A DNA stretch of 64,000 bases from Niebla homalea (lineage: Eukaryota > Ascomycota > Lecanoromycetes > Lecanorales > Ramalinaceae), in contig JAHGAU010000013.1 in assembly GCA_019925105.1 (NCBI GenBank), positions 868,001 to 932,000 of the forward strand. The letters are read 5' to 3'. A program made the position numbers and the translations under genes. The notes under the pieces are model-generated. The model was not told the DNA's origin. It worked only from the letters and a program-made list of their open reading frames with translations, and searched no databases. The number at the start of each line of letters is the position of its first letter. The stretch's first letter is position 1. Positions 12,706 to 23,869 of this stretch are shown here, in pieces.

Positions 12706-13551
12706 TTATGGCCCAGGATATGGCCCATGGTAGTGATCGGTGTAATTCGCTCGGAGGAGAATGTCTATCGCCTGCCTCTTACTCCGGTCTCCATCCCCCT
12801 TCAACTTAAATATAGAGTGTCCTCCCGCAGGTCCTGCTCCGTAAAATGCTTTACAAGCGCAAACCACACATATACGTTCAGCTCCGAGTGCAAGGTTATA
12901 ACGAATGGTTAACCGTGCCGTGGACTTGTCTCCGGACCGGCCAGCATGGATTTTGCAGTTGTCGGGACAGCTTGACATCAGTCTCTGGCGCCCATTCTCC
13001 AGGCGCTGTCGAACACCGCTCCAGACGCCCAAGATCTCAGGCGATTGCGATGCTACCAAGTAAGCTTCTGCATCTAGCAGATGGTCTCCGCATTCGATCA
13101 CCACGTCCTGAAACCCGTGCATGTGTCTGAAAACACCGCGCATCCATCCATCTAAGGTGGCAAGGGTTCCCAAGGAAGCGAGAAGGACGAGATGTATGCT
13201 AGAGCACTGAGATAAAAGCTTGAGGGTTTTCCGGATAGGTCCGACATGATCGTACGGCTGGAAGTAAAGTGACACGTCGCGAAGGGCATCTCTGTTAGAT
13301 TGACCCATCTGGTAGAGCCAGCCGGTGGCGACATGCGACGTGAGGAGGAATGACACTTTGGTGTACAGTAGTGGGAGAGTCTCTTGCTGGATGAGGCGGT
13401 TGACGAGAATGATGTTGAGTCCAAGTGGAAGCGAACGCGATCTTCCCAAAAGAGTGTCTTCAATGAACAAAGTTGCGTATGTTTTGTACGGAAGGACCAT
13501 TCTGTAGATCAAAAGCCGTACTTCGGGCGGGAGCGATAGGAAGGTTGCCAT
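12706..13551 (-). CDS. F-box/2EXR-like protein
   Basis: Intron-free ORF of 281 aa starting at the ATG at 13551. It opens with FLSLPPEVRLLIYRMVLPYK, the LPPE(I/V)R..IY signature of the fungal F-box-like families (2EXR and related DUFs), followed by NRLIQQETLPLLYTKVSF, which also fits those families. The middle and C-terminal parts show no motif. Members are abundant and rapidly evolving in Pezizomycotina; some may act as SCF adaptors, but a Skp1 contact cannot be shown here. The ORF is open 31 codons upstream of the chosen ATG, but the family signature normally starts within ten residues of the N-terminus, so the internal ATG is preferred. Confidence 0.68.
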   Translation of the reverse strand: MATFLSLPPEVRLLIYRMVLPYKTYATLFIEDTLLGRSRSLPLGLNIILVNRLIQQETLPLLYTKVSFLLTSHVATGWLYQMGQSNRDALRDVSLYFQPYDHVGPIRKTLKLLSQCSSIHLVLLASLGTLATLDGWMRGVFRHMHGFQDVVIECGDHLLDAEAYLVASQSPEILGVWSGVRQRLENGRQRLMSSCPDNCKIHAGRSGDKSTARLTIRYNLALGAERICVVCACKAFYGAGPAGGHSIFKLKGDGDRSKRQAIDILLRANYTDHYHGPYPGP

Positions 13552-14119
13552 GCCAATAAGTGATGAGGTGGTCTGTTCGAGACAGAATTCAACGCGAAGA
13601 TCCTCGAATCTCAAGCAAAGAACGTAAGAATGAAGTATCAACAAGAAGTGTGAGAAACAATCCGGCCAATTTAAAGCTTTATCTGAATCATCGGACTAAG
13701 GACGATCCGTTCCGTGAATCGCAATGGCGCTCAGAACAGGAACTCGTCACGATCAGCATAATCAGCAAAGCATCTCATGAAAATTGGATTCCGTCACACG
13801 CATGAGTAGATGAGTGGGCATGAATGTTATGTATATTGAGTGTGGTGGATGGATGAATCTATGAAAGAAGACAAAAGATGTCTGCAGGAAATATCTAGGT
13901 ATACTCAGATATACGATAACATGCTCATATTTACACGGCTCATTTAAATGTCTTGGCAATCCTCGCATGACTCGCACCTCAACCACAACTTATTCACCCG
14001 CCTAGAAGTCATGATGAATGCCTGTCTCCTGGTCGAAGCAGATCTGCCAGAGCCATACGACACAACTCCATATTGGTGATCGTCAACATTGCACGTATGC
14101 TGTATGAAACGATGCAACC

Positions 14120-14955
14120 ATGGAGGTCAGCCAGAGCGGCCTCACTTACGCATCCGTCGGATACATCGAAGAGGAATCAAGCTCATCGGGCGGCGATCTG
14201 TGTGGGACTGATAGGAGTATCTGGGAGCTGTCATTTACAGGGGGTAACAATACCTCTTCTGTGAAGACTTCACTATCGACTGCACTATTTAGCATTCAAG
14301 ATCAATGCAGTATAGCCGAGTATGACGCTGGCACGACTATTTGTGCGTCCCACAATATTTGTACCGAGAACGTACAATGGTGGTGGACCGGTCAATCCCC
14401 TTCGCTTTACGTCAGTTGTGCCGCCGATCTCATCAACAGAAATGTTGTGGCTCTTTAGGCTTCTGAATATATGTATAGGTCATCTTGGATCCGAAGGGAA
14501 CTATCCCGAACGTTGTAATGGCCGGCCTGGTAAGCATGGACGCGCAATTTTTTCATTGATTCAACCACTAATGACAGATTTTACCTTACAGGGACCAGCC
14601 GTGTGGGCAAGACTCTGTTGGTACCATATAAACAGACCGGAAGGAGAAGCTAAACAAAGTTGGTGGAACCACGTGGCAACTGAAATCAGAGAACAGCTGG
14701 ATCACTTAATATCATTTGAATACTTTTTTTTGTCGTCAGCGCTTTTCACATGCACCATTCATTTATGTTCTTGCAGCAAGTGTCAATCTGATTATTGTCG
14801 CCCAATCACCATTGGCCATGTACTTTTGGCTTTACATGAACGTGGACCAGCAAGTAAAATCGCATGCCCCCAAAAGGATGAGGGCCAAGACCGAGGTACA
14901 CCAGGACAACCGGTATGTAATCGGTCATGTTCTAACTCATACCCCCAATGACTAA
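14120..14955 (+). CDS. Possible multi-exon orphan gene, model uncertain
   Basis: An ORF at 14120-14458 has a spaced cysteine pattern (DLCGTD, DQCSIAEYDAGTTIC, HNICTENVQWWW, LYVSCAAD). A following segment reads VILDPKGTIPNVVMAGLG, then joins GPAVWARLCWYHINRPEGEA across a good 5'/3' splice pair (GTAAGC near 14531, TTACAG near 14592). A further phase-consistent junction leads to a hydrophobic helix (FIYVLAASVNLIIVAQSPLA) and a basic tail ending at 14955. Together these suggest a small secreted or membrane protein. The first exon and the join at about 14410-14480 could not be settled, and no family was recognised. It may be a relic. Confidence 0.3.
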
Positions 14956-14959
14956 AGAT

Positions 14960-17900
14960 TCATGAATCACACCCCAAGTCAAGAGAGCTAAGGAGGTCCT
15001 CGACAGAAATAGTGTGGAGAACATCTTTTCATAAATAAGCAAAACAAACTTACTGCAAAGGAGGAGTCAATGAAGCAGATAGTGACTTGATGTTTGTATC
15101 ATGTTTTTCTCTACATACTTCTGGGAAGTTAGTGTGAGCAGGAAAAGAAATCTCGGTAGTCTGGCTCGCACCTGCATGTTCTTCCCATGGGGAGAAAGAC
15201 TCTACGGCTGTCAATTCTAAATACAAATGCATTAGGTCTCACAACTGTCCCAGAAAGCATCAATCAAGCTGATTATACCGCAGTTCCTGAATCAACACCC
15301 CATCCACTTCTGCATAGCCCGGCAGCACCGTGTCGCTCCACCTCTATCGTATCATAAGTCCTTCGGCAGGACCACCTGCGTCATATTGACTAGGATCACC
15401 GACTTCGGTGGATCAGGTCCCAAAGTAACATTTACAGTCGCAACGGCCGCCTGATCATCCTTTCTTCATTCCACCAAGTTAAGGCCCTTCAGTCTTAGGG
15501 TTGCATAGAACTATGTTCAGAAGAAGTGCGGTCGATCGCAGAACAGCGATGTCAAGATTACCAGCGCGACCAAAATTTTCGTACCAGCCAGCTCTGGATG
15601 TAAAGTTGAGCAGTCCGTCCAAAATAATTGCTTGTGACGAAGGCTTCGGATTGACAGGCTAGCCTGACATGGACGCCTAGCTCTCCGCCACGAACGCAGA
15701 GACCTTGACCAGTGAATCGTCCTTCAGACCGTGTTTGTTTCAGTAGTGAGATCGACTCTCACCTTCCACTGTCTTTCAGAGAGCTCAACAATCTTTTGGC
15801 TAGCTGATGCTATTTCTCGTCGATTTCCGTTATCGATCACTTGCTTCTTGGGCCTTGACCTTGCATCTTGGGGGTTGAGGAAGAAGCATCTTGCCTCGTG
15901 TCCAGTGGCCAGCCTACCTTAAACGCAAAGGTATCATGCTTGAGATTTTGAGAATTTGAGGCCACAGGTAAAAATGAGAGGCCACAGGTAAAAATGAGAG
16001 TCGCCCCCTTTTGCAAATCCGATCCAGACTCGTACCTTCACTCCCTGACGGAGCCCAAGCCTTTGCGGAGAATGTGGGTGATCCTATAGAAAGTCAAAAC
16101 CCACAAGTCTTAGATCTTGCGCATCGGTTTCTAAGCCACCGCCGAAGCATTGAATGACCCTTTCATTGGCACGGGGATCATTCTGCCTGGGCTTCACTCT
16201 ATTGTCGTTATGAGCTTCATCATGAAGACATCTTTGATGGTCCTGGGAGCGACGCCTGAGTACTGCGAAAGAATTTGCTGCTCAGTGGAGCCTGGCTTGT
16301 GCAGATTAGGGCCGTCAGGTATTGGTTTCTCGGAGACACGTTGCTAGAATTGACGCCAGTTGATCTCAGAGGACTCCCAATCACCCTGCTGTTCCTACAT
16401 GTATCGTCACGGGTCACGTAAGAGACGCCAGATTTGGCGTTTGGGATATATTGACATTAGATACCCAAGACGATGGCTGAAATATTGGTGTGGATATTAA
16501 TATATCTAGTCGCCCAGACTTTGGTTCAAATAATACATATACTCGTATATTGTTTTTCCTTCTCTCTATTGACTCTTTTTGCCAATTCGTGGCCATAAGT
16601 AATATTGAAGAGCCAGTATCACTGTTTACGCTTTTCAATATCTTATGATCTATGTGATGCGCTTTGGAGCAGCTGATACCGGGGTCAACTTTGTTTTTTA
16701 ACGCGATCTGCTATAAAATACAAAGCGCCCAAGGTAGAAGAGCTGAGAAGATCTTCCTCCTTTTCTCTTTACAGTTCATCCTTTTTCTCCTGCTCCTCTG
16801 GGCGGAGTTAGTCTTCCCCACCCTTCCACGATAGCTTCACTTTAGCTATCTTGAAAGGACGTAGGCAATACTTATTTACTCCATCACCTTCACGTGAGAA
16901 AGCTCGCTTCTTTCCCCAACGAGCGTCGATCAGACTTTAAATCTTGAGGTGAGGTGAGTATGTAGGCTGATCTGAACTCAGCCGTCTCTCACCATTGTCT
17001 CGCTGATGAGTAGATGTCAGCCTACGTGAAGGCATTTTGTTATGGATTTTAATTTGAGAGCTCGAAGGAAGTCCTACCAGTGGACTTCTATGCTCTGAAG
17101 GTAGGCCAATTTCGCCTTACTGATGGCTGAATGGATAAACTCAATGAGTTGGGTAAAAGAAGCATCTTGCTCCTCCTCCAGTGAAATATGTGTTTTGTAC
17201 TGTTTCAATAGGAGATTGTTGTATCCCGAGACAGTACTCGAGTTTTGATTGACTGATGTTGTGAGGGATGATCGGTTCTACCGGTTCTGCCAACGCTATA
17301 GGCTTAGTATTGAGAGCTGGATTGACGGGATCTCAGATGTGGTATCCCGTCGCTTTGCCTTTGATGACGGCTATCCAGGCATCCCAGTGTTGGGATGTGA
17401 CAAAGTTCACTTTGTTTGAGCTCATTTTGAAATATCCAATGCTGCTCCAAACGATTAAGAAGCATGCGCCGGCTAATGAGCATCAACTCAAAATTCTCCA
17501 CGAATTCCAGGCTTCTGTGTTGTGCTGTCTCTCATTATGAGCTACCGGACCCTGTTCGCCTTAAGGTCGGTTATTCTGTTGACAATGTATAGCTGAGTTT
17601 TGCTCTACGGGATTGGCATTGTAGCAGATAGAACCATGCTTGTCTCGCAAGAAACTCTTTTCGGGAAACGTCCCTCCGGAAATAATGTTGATGGTATCAT
17701 AGGAGGACTGGTTTGAAAGTGGAGTGAGCGATCAATGAAGATGCCCTTGATTCCCGATGTTAGTGGTGTGTGTTTAAGTAATCAGATCAAACCTTGAATT
17801 GAATGCTGATCGCTGTGCTGTGCGATACCGGGCTCATAACTTTAGGATGCGTGAGATTGAGTATGGGTGCTCCCTGTATGTATTGAGTGATCTGTGGATG

Positions 17901-18810
17901 ATGCGCGGCTTGCATGACGGCTCAGTAATACTCCATGCTGGCAACACCACCGGGCCTACACTTAGGCTGACATAGATCATTGGAAAAGATTTCGGAGCTT
18001 GGTAAGGATTCCATTTTGCCAGTCTCATCAAGAGCTAGGCCATCCTCTTTGACATTGACATCGGGGAAATTGCCACCCATACGCTGGCGGATACCCGTTT
18101 GCTCTTCAGCGTGCAGAACTCTTACCGAGATCAGTATTTCTCCTGTCTCTTACATGGGACTATATACATAGCGAAAGGTACAAAATCCTCATCTTCGTCT
18201 GGCGATCGACGTGTGTAGTAACTCAAGCAGTCGTTTCATTCTTGCCATGAAGGTGCGTCGCAAGAAGGGTCTTTACTGAGCTTGCCATCAGTCTCTGAGG
18301 TTAAAAAAATCTTGAAAAGATTCGTCTTGACAAAATCCTGTTCGGACCATCGAGGGTTGAGAATTTTCAACCCAGTCATTAGAGGCAAACTTCATGACAA
18401 TGCCGACACGTCATTTCGGCGCCCAACCTCTGCTCCGTGCTACCTTCTTCAGGTCAGATGCATCGATCATTATCCTTTCAAAGTGGTACTTTGACAACCC
18501 TTTGTCACAATGTATGCCATAAGGAGACATAGAATGGCATAGATCCTACTGGATTGCATTATTGTAAGACTTGGACAGGCCAATGATAACTGTAAAACCC
18601 CTCTATGTGTCCTGAAGATCTGATATGAAGTAATGTAGCTGAAAGAAACGGTGTTTGGAGTACGATGACCATAAGGAGAAGCTGCAAGATATTTTGCCTG
18701 GCGTAACATTGATGCTGCTGAGGTCAGCAGGGCCAAGTCCCAATCTTATTGTTGGCCATACTCCCTTTCGGGAATAAAGGAATAAATTTGAAGGTTTAGA
18801 CACCCTTGAT
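14960..18810. other. Gene-poor region
   Basis: Nearly 4 kb without a supported gene. ORFs are 60-90 codons and lack domain motifs. It contains one perfect 20-bp tandem duplication. The rest looks like unconstrained intergenic DNA. Confidence 0.55.
15958..15997. repeat. 20-bp perfect tandem duplication
   Basis: Two identical 20-bp units (GAGGCCACAGGTAAAAATGA) stand head to tail in noncoding DNA. Confidence 0.95.
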
Positions 18811-18815
18811 CAAGG

Positions 18816-19235
18816 CTATACACTTGGTGCAAAAACGTCCCATCGCCCATAGGTTCCAGAGCATTCTGATGTGCTTTTACTCGAACCGTCATATTGAAAG
18901 ATTGACAAACAACGAATCCGCAGTATCGACCTCCATTCCGGCCTGCCCGAAAACCACCTGTGCCGCGCTGTGTTCAAATCTCTGGAAATCCCTTTGTTGG
19001 TCTGTATAAGCTTCAGGGCCTCGAGTTTGACTGATACCCTTTCTAGTTTGCGTAGGCTTGGCTCTATGGAACTTAGTAACGATTGACAACGACATTTTTT
19101 ATCGTACACAGACTTTGAGGAAACTGAGGACGCACTGAACAGGATCTCGTTGGAGGATCTAAGTGCCTCGAGCAAATGTGCCAAAAGACTCTCGAGATTG
19201 CGCAAGTGTTCCGTCGTGTTTGCCAGCGAGGTCAA
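18816..19235 (-). pseudogene. Possible coding relic, helical protein
   Basis: A minus-strand open stretch has a heptad-like, Leu-rich composition (TTEHLRNLESLLAHLLEALR, SLRKLERVSVKLEALKL) similar in style to N-terminal helical domains of fungal STAND proteins. No catalytic domain follows and the reading frames around it are broken. Assignment to any family is weak. Confidence 0.25.
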
Positions 19236-19493
19236 AGTGAACGGCTCAACATTGGTGGTTTTGCATGTCCTTTACCTTGCGAGAATCTCCTTCCGACCTC
19301 CCGCCTCTTCAAGGATGTGATCAGAGTAGTTGGCCTGTGTGGTCTTGTTCTGAATATAGTCAGGCTCCGTCGGCCTTTTCTTTTCTTTGAAGACGACACT
19401 AGATAACAGGCCAGTGTCTGGTTCATGGTTATCTGTTATTTTATTGCGCAGTGTTTGCGGTTGTCGGTCCGCTGTTTATGTATACCACAGTCT

Positions 19494-19730
19494 TTATAAA
19501 CAATATCGACTCAAACGAGCAGAGCAGTCCACTAATGCGTGAACTTGCTCATGACAGAATTTGCAATTATCTTCTGACGGAACCTTTGTACCACAACGAA
19601 CACAAACCAGTGGGTCATCATGATTAGTGTATGATAAGCGGTGAAGGAAGAGATGTTCTTTCAGCCTTGACAGTCTACCGACCGCATTGTGCAGATATTG
19701 CTCTCGTATCGCTGCCATACATGTGGAGCA
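19494..19730 (-). pseudogene. Zinc-finger-like relic
   Basis: The minus-strand reading contains CSTC...GRLSRLKEHLFLHRLSY followed by LVCVRCGTKV and CKFCHEQVHAL. Fungal C2H2-type proteins often carry the order K.HL.R.H then P..C.RC...F then H. The stretch is preceded by an in-frame stop and ends without the rest of the protein, so it is at best one exon or a relic. Confidence 0.3.
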
Positions 19731-19739
19731 GTTTTCTTT

Positions 19740-21400
19740 GGCCTTCAGTATAGATTTAATTCACAAATTGATGTACTGTCCTCTTGATCATTGTTCCGAG
19801 CTCGGATCAAGACATCAAGCTTTCTAGGGCTGCGTTATACCACAATATTGTTCAGCAGTGCTCATAGATTTCTGACCTGTGTCAGTCTGAGAAAGCTGAG
19901 ACTGCGAAAAGCATTTTCAAACCATGGCAGATGCGTTGATATGACGAAGTCTAGTATGCGAGATGAAGAAAGACGAATGGTGGGGGTCAAGATGATCTAA
20001 ATACAATCCTATGAGAGTGTCATGTGATGTGTTTTTCACCTCAATAAGTGCAGGAATCATGTGAGACTCAATACCGTCACAATCTACAAGAGAGCGTAAA
20101 CTCGAGGTACTGAGGTCTTTGACCCAGACGCTGTCAATGATCTCAATCTTGCTTCACTCCAGTCTGTCACTTAAGTCAAAAAATCACAATTACACTGTGC
20201 GCGTACCCCATCATTCGCTCCAATGTCTGAGTTTCTGAAAGCTCTGCCAGGAATGGAGGAGAGGTAGCTTGATGTTCCACTGTCACATGCGCAAAAGATA
20301 GTAAGACAGCTGGCGCGTGCTTTTCAACTAGAAGTTGTTCCAAATTGCTATGGTCCTAACCGATGATTTACAATGCTGCCATCGAAAACTACCAAGTCGG
20401 ACTGATGTTTTGACTCCTTTGATACTTTTGAGTTTTTGACACTTGATCTATGGTCGTGAGGTGTTAATCAAACTCTTCAACGATTAAACTTCCAATATTT
20501 CAAATCCTGTGGGGTGTGCACCAGCTACGTAAGAAGAACCACAACAAGTTTTTAGATATGTGAAAATCGTTAGTGTCTTCGTAAAAGGATTTTGGACTTC
20601 CTTTTTTCATTTGAACCATTCTAGCTGTTGGTCGACCTCTATTACTACATCGTAGTGGTGTTCGTGCCCAGAAGCCACCCCTTTAGTCTTGTGGCCGATC
20701 TATCGGATTGAAATTGATAGCCATCTTGGGAGAACTATCTGAACTCCCAACGTCAACGCCTGCAGGGTGCCATACCGAGAAGGATTCTTGGGGATCATAG
20801 ATGGTAGCAACACCCTCTTTTTTCTACATTGTCACACTGAAAGACGACATTGAACAACGTGATCATGAACCATCTGCGGTACCGTAGTGGTGCTATTGAG
20901 AATATAGCAGTCCTGTTGAGCCGAAGCTGTATACAAGGCTGTCACTCTGCCTAGCCTTGGAATTTTCTCATCTCACCGTCCATATTGTCGGCCAGCAAAT
21001 TTTCGGCTGCTGTTCGCCTTGACTTCAATTATGCCCCTACGTGCATCTAAAAATCGGCCACACATCAGAATCTGATTGTAATAACCACAGACTAGTGTTG
21101 AGATTCTGCTAGTGATGGCGACAAACGTACTAATGCAGCGGAAGCCGAATTGCGACAAATAGAGAAACCTTCTCTTGAGTGGGAGGATGTGTTGGAATAA
21201 ATCATGGAAGAAAACAGGATCAGACCCAAGAGGTTGGTAGTGTCCGCGCAACACATTTGGCACCTATGGCTACACCCTCTGATGAAGGGGGAAATGAAAG
21301 CGGAGACATTAAGATGAAGCATATCTTGGACGTCCTCTAATCATCCAGCCTCGTCCGTATCAGCAGCCTTTCTGTCGCCTATCTCATATTTCAGAGACAA
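19740..21400. other. Gene-poor region
   Basis: No ORF with recognisable features on either strand, and no repeat or RNA gene seen. Confidence 0.5.
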
Positions 21401-21401
21401 A

Positions 21402-22315
21402 TTATCTGGAACCACCAAGAAGAGCACTGGAACTTGCCGTCAGCCATGCAAGGCTTAGCACGCGGTCGGGCACGACTGGGAATGATTCTACACCGCGCTT
21501 GGTGAGCTTCTGTCTCGATCCGTTCCACGGTCGGTGACCAGGACAGCTTCGTCTGGATGGGCCGCCATCAAAGTACCGAGCTGCAGTGTGCGCCAAATTT
21601 GGCCGCTCCTCGTCTACTAGGGCATTGAAGACATCTTCGTACGCCATGCGAACCAGTGTGATTCCCTCAAGGCTGCTTGTGTGGTTTAATTGATTGCTGG
21701 GTGCGTCTTCTGATACGTTCGGTGCAAGACACCGTACTGCATTTCCTATTTCGAGAGCCAGACTTCCTCACACCGCTGCTAGGTGGTCAAGTAATTGAAG
21801 GCTCGCTGGACGCCTTCCGTGCCATCCTTCGGGAATTTGAAAGCGTCTTCTGGCTTTGAGTAAATGCCACTAGAACAGTCATGGCTCTTAACGTGCAGAT
21901 TGCTACCATTGTAAGCATTGTCGGCGAGGTCCTGGATCTTGTTGGTATACAGGAGGACAAGTGCTGCAGCATCCAAGGCAGCTGGTGAAAGTTCCCACTC
22001 TGGCTTGTCATGGTGTGTCTCGTTTTCAACCCTCGACTCTGTTGATGGGTCAGACTAATCCACTCTGGAGGTCTTCTCGGGCGCTATTACAGAGTAGAGG
22101 AGAGGGTCCTTCTCCGGGAACGCAAAAGCGGTGCTGGACTTACCATCACGCTCCTCTATCACATCTTCTGGCTGATTAGACATCGGCGATGACATAACCT
22201 TTACCCGGGGAGGATCAAAGCGCTGCTTCTGTGTGCGGAAATAGTATCCTGGACCACCTAAGATGATCCGTTGAGGGCCGGAATGAGAATTAAAAGATGA
22301 TTTCAAAGACCTCAT
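21402..22315 (-). pseudogene. Unidentified decayed protein-coding gene
   Basis: Reading the minus strand from 22315, one frame runs 86 codons to a TAG (near 22055) and carries on in the same frame for about 90 further codons with protein-like composition (KPEWELSPAALDAAALVLLY, TNKIQDLADNAYNGSNLHVK) to a TAG near 21780. A third open block in the same orientation (21647-21402) contains MAYEDVFNALVDEERPNLAH and TAARYFDGGPS. The run of coding-like blocks broken by amber codons points to a pseudogene. I do not recognise the family. Confidence 0.4.
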
Positions 22316-22879
22316 TGAGAGAACCAGCTCTGGGCTTTATCTTGAAAGGTGACGCGCGAGAAGCTTATATCGTAAGTTCCGATTTTGATGCATACTGAAG
22401 GAGCAACTCTGCCAAATAGCTATCCATCAGGAAAGCCTGGATATCTACAAGCTCAGGATACTCTTTTCCCGAGCTTAACTCATGGATGCGAAGCTGCAAT
22501 CTAGCCTAACGAACTTCCGTGAAGATGTCTTAGAAAAATGGACAAATACCACAGCCGTCCAGGGTATTTTTGAACAATCTATGCAGTTAATTCACAACCT
22601 GCGATCTAGACGGCTCGACCAAGCCTTTCCGTGAAGGCAAATCATCGTCTGGGCCCAGTGAACCAATCTCATCACGAACTCCACATCTCGTTCCGGAGAA
22701 CAGGTCAGTTTTTCAAAAATTCAGGTTCCCGGTTTGAAGGTAGTCAGGTTTGCAGCATGCTGTCTTACAAGTCATGATAGTGACGATCAGAATTTCTGCA
22801 AAACTATCGCTCTTCCCCATGGAGGCATGTCTCGGATCGAGAGATTATTTGGAGAATTACGCTAGGCTAATGGAGACAA
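22316..22879. other. Intergenic
   Basis: Nothing recognised; upstream region of the ORF starting at 22880. Confidence 0.4.
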
Positions 22880-23869
22880 ATGGGCCGCACAAATTCTCAC
22901 TCATCTCCATCTGGATGGAAGATTTCACACACATACAGTCCTCTGTCCCCCTTCTGTTTCCTTCTCCACCCCTTTCTATTCACGAAACTACCGTGCATTC
23001 AGCAGAGCGCCTACAGCATGATCCAGCGCGCTCTGGGTCACTCCAGGCCGTCGATCCATCAATTCCATGCTACTATCCTGGCTTGCAGCACGTTGCAGCC
23101 TAGCAAATACCAAAAAAGCTATTTGGTGAAGTCTTTGAATGATCGAGGAATTAGCCTTACAGAACAACAGCCCTCCCCTTCGCGTTTGAGCGCATTACAA
23201 TACCTCTCTTCTAGCTTAGATGGACTCAACATGCACTCATTGCGACTGATGCTAAAACGCAACGGTGTCGCTTTCCAGCAAGCTGCAAGAAAGCCGCAGC
23301 TCATGGAACTTGTCAGAGGAGTCGTCATCCTAGACTTGATACTCAACAGCCAGGAGCGACCTTCTCCATTTGCTATAGGTAACACTGCACACTATAGAGC
23401 AATTCGGGCAGAGGGAGCTCTGTCCAGTCAACACGCCGAAGCCGTCCCTAGCGCGGTCCGTCAGAAGGGACTTCAAAGACAGGAGCCTACTCTCAAATTG
23501 AGCGACCCAAAGCCAGATGATAAGCCAAAAGTGCGGCTTTGCAAGGCAGTGAAAGGAGATAGGAGTCAATGCCACTATCGAGCCAAACCAGGCTTCATCA
23601 CTTGCGGTATTGGGGCACATCGGAATCAGGAAATGACGCTTCGTGCAAAGTTTAACATCACAGAGCTCAATAGCAAAGATGACAAGGTCCACACCAAGAC
23701 GCCAACGTCAGGACGCACCCAAGGGATTCATGCGAGCAACAAGCAACCGGCGCACACGACTATCGCTCATGTGGTGGAATCGACCTACATCATCGCTCGA
23801 GGAATACAGGCGGCCGAGGCGTCTGTTGATATATTGCGGGAAAAGCAAGAACCGAATAAGTCCGAATGA
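22880..23869 (+). CDS. Orphan protein with SAP-like helix pair and Cys/His motif
   Basis: Single ORF, 329 aa from the ATG at 22880; an ATG at 23018 (MIQRALGHSRPSIHQFHATI, mitochondrial-presequence-like) is a credible alternative start giving 283 aa. Residues about 112-146 (LDGLNMHSLRLMLKRNGVAF...QLMELV) resemble the helix-extended-helix of SAP DNA-binding domains. Residues about 220-247 hold LCKAVKGDRSQCHYRA followed by CGIGAH, a C-x(9)-C-x(n)-C-x(3)-H arrangement seen in small zinc modules near nuclease or DNA-binding proteins. The C-terminus is charged and low-complexity. No family is named with confidence. It stands alone in a gene-poor stretch, so it may be a young or mobile-derived gene. 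Confidence 0.5.
   Translation: MGRTNSHSSPSGWKISHTYSPLSPFCFLLHPFLFTKLPCIQQSAYSMIQRALGHSRPSIHQFHATILACSTLQPSKYQKSYLVKSLNDRGISLTEQQPSPSRLSALQYLSSSLDGLNMHSLRLMLKRNGVAFQQAARKPQLMELVRGVVILDLILNSQERPSPFAIGNTAHYRAIRAEGALSSQHAEAVPSAVRQKGLQRQEPTLKLSDPKPDDKPKVRLCKAVKGDRSQCHYRAKPGFITCGIGAHRNQEMTLRAKFNITELNSKDDKVHTKTPTSGRTQGIHASNKQPAHTTIAHVVESTYIIARGIQAAEASVDILREKQEPNKSE

Noticed and set aside
15958..15997. Possible CRISPR-like direct repeat
   Set aside because: Only two adjacent units without spacers, in a eukaryotic genome.
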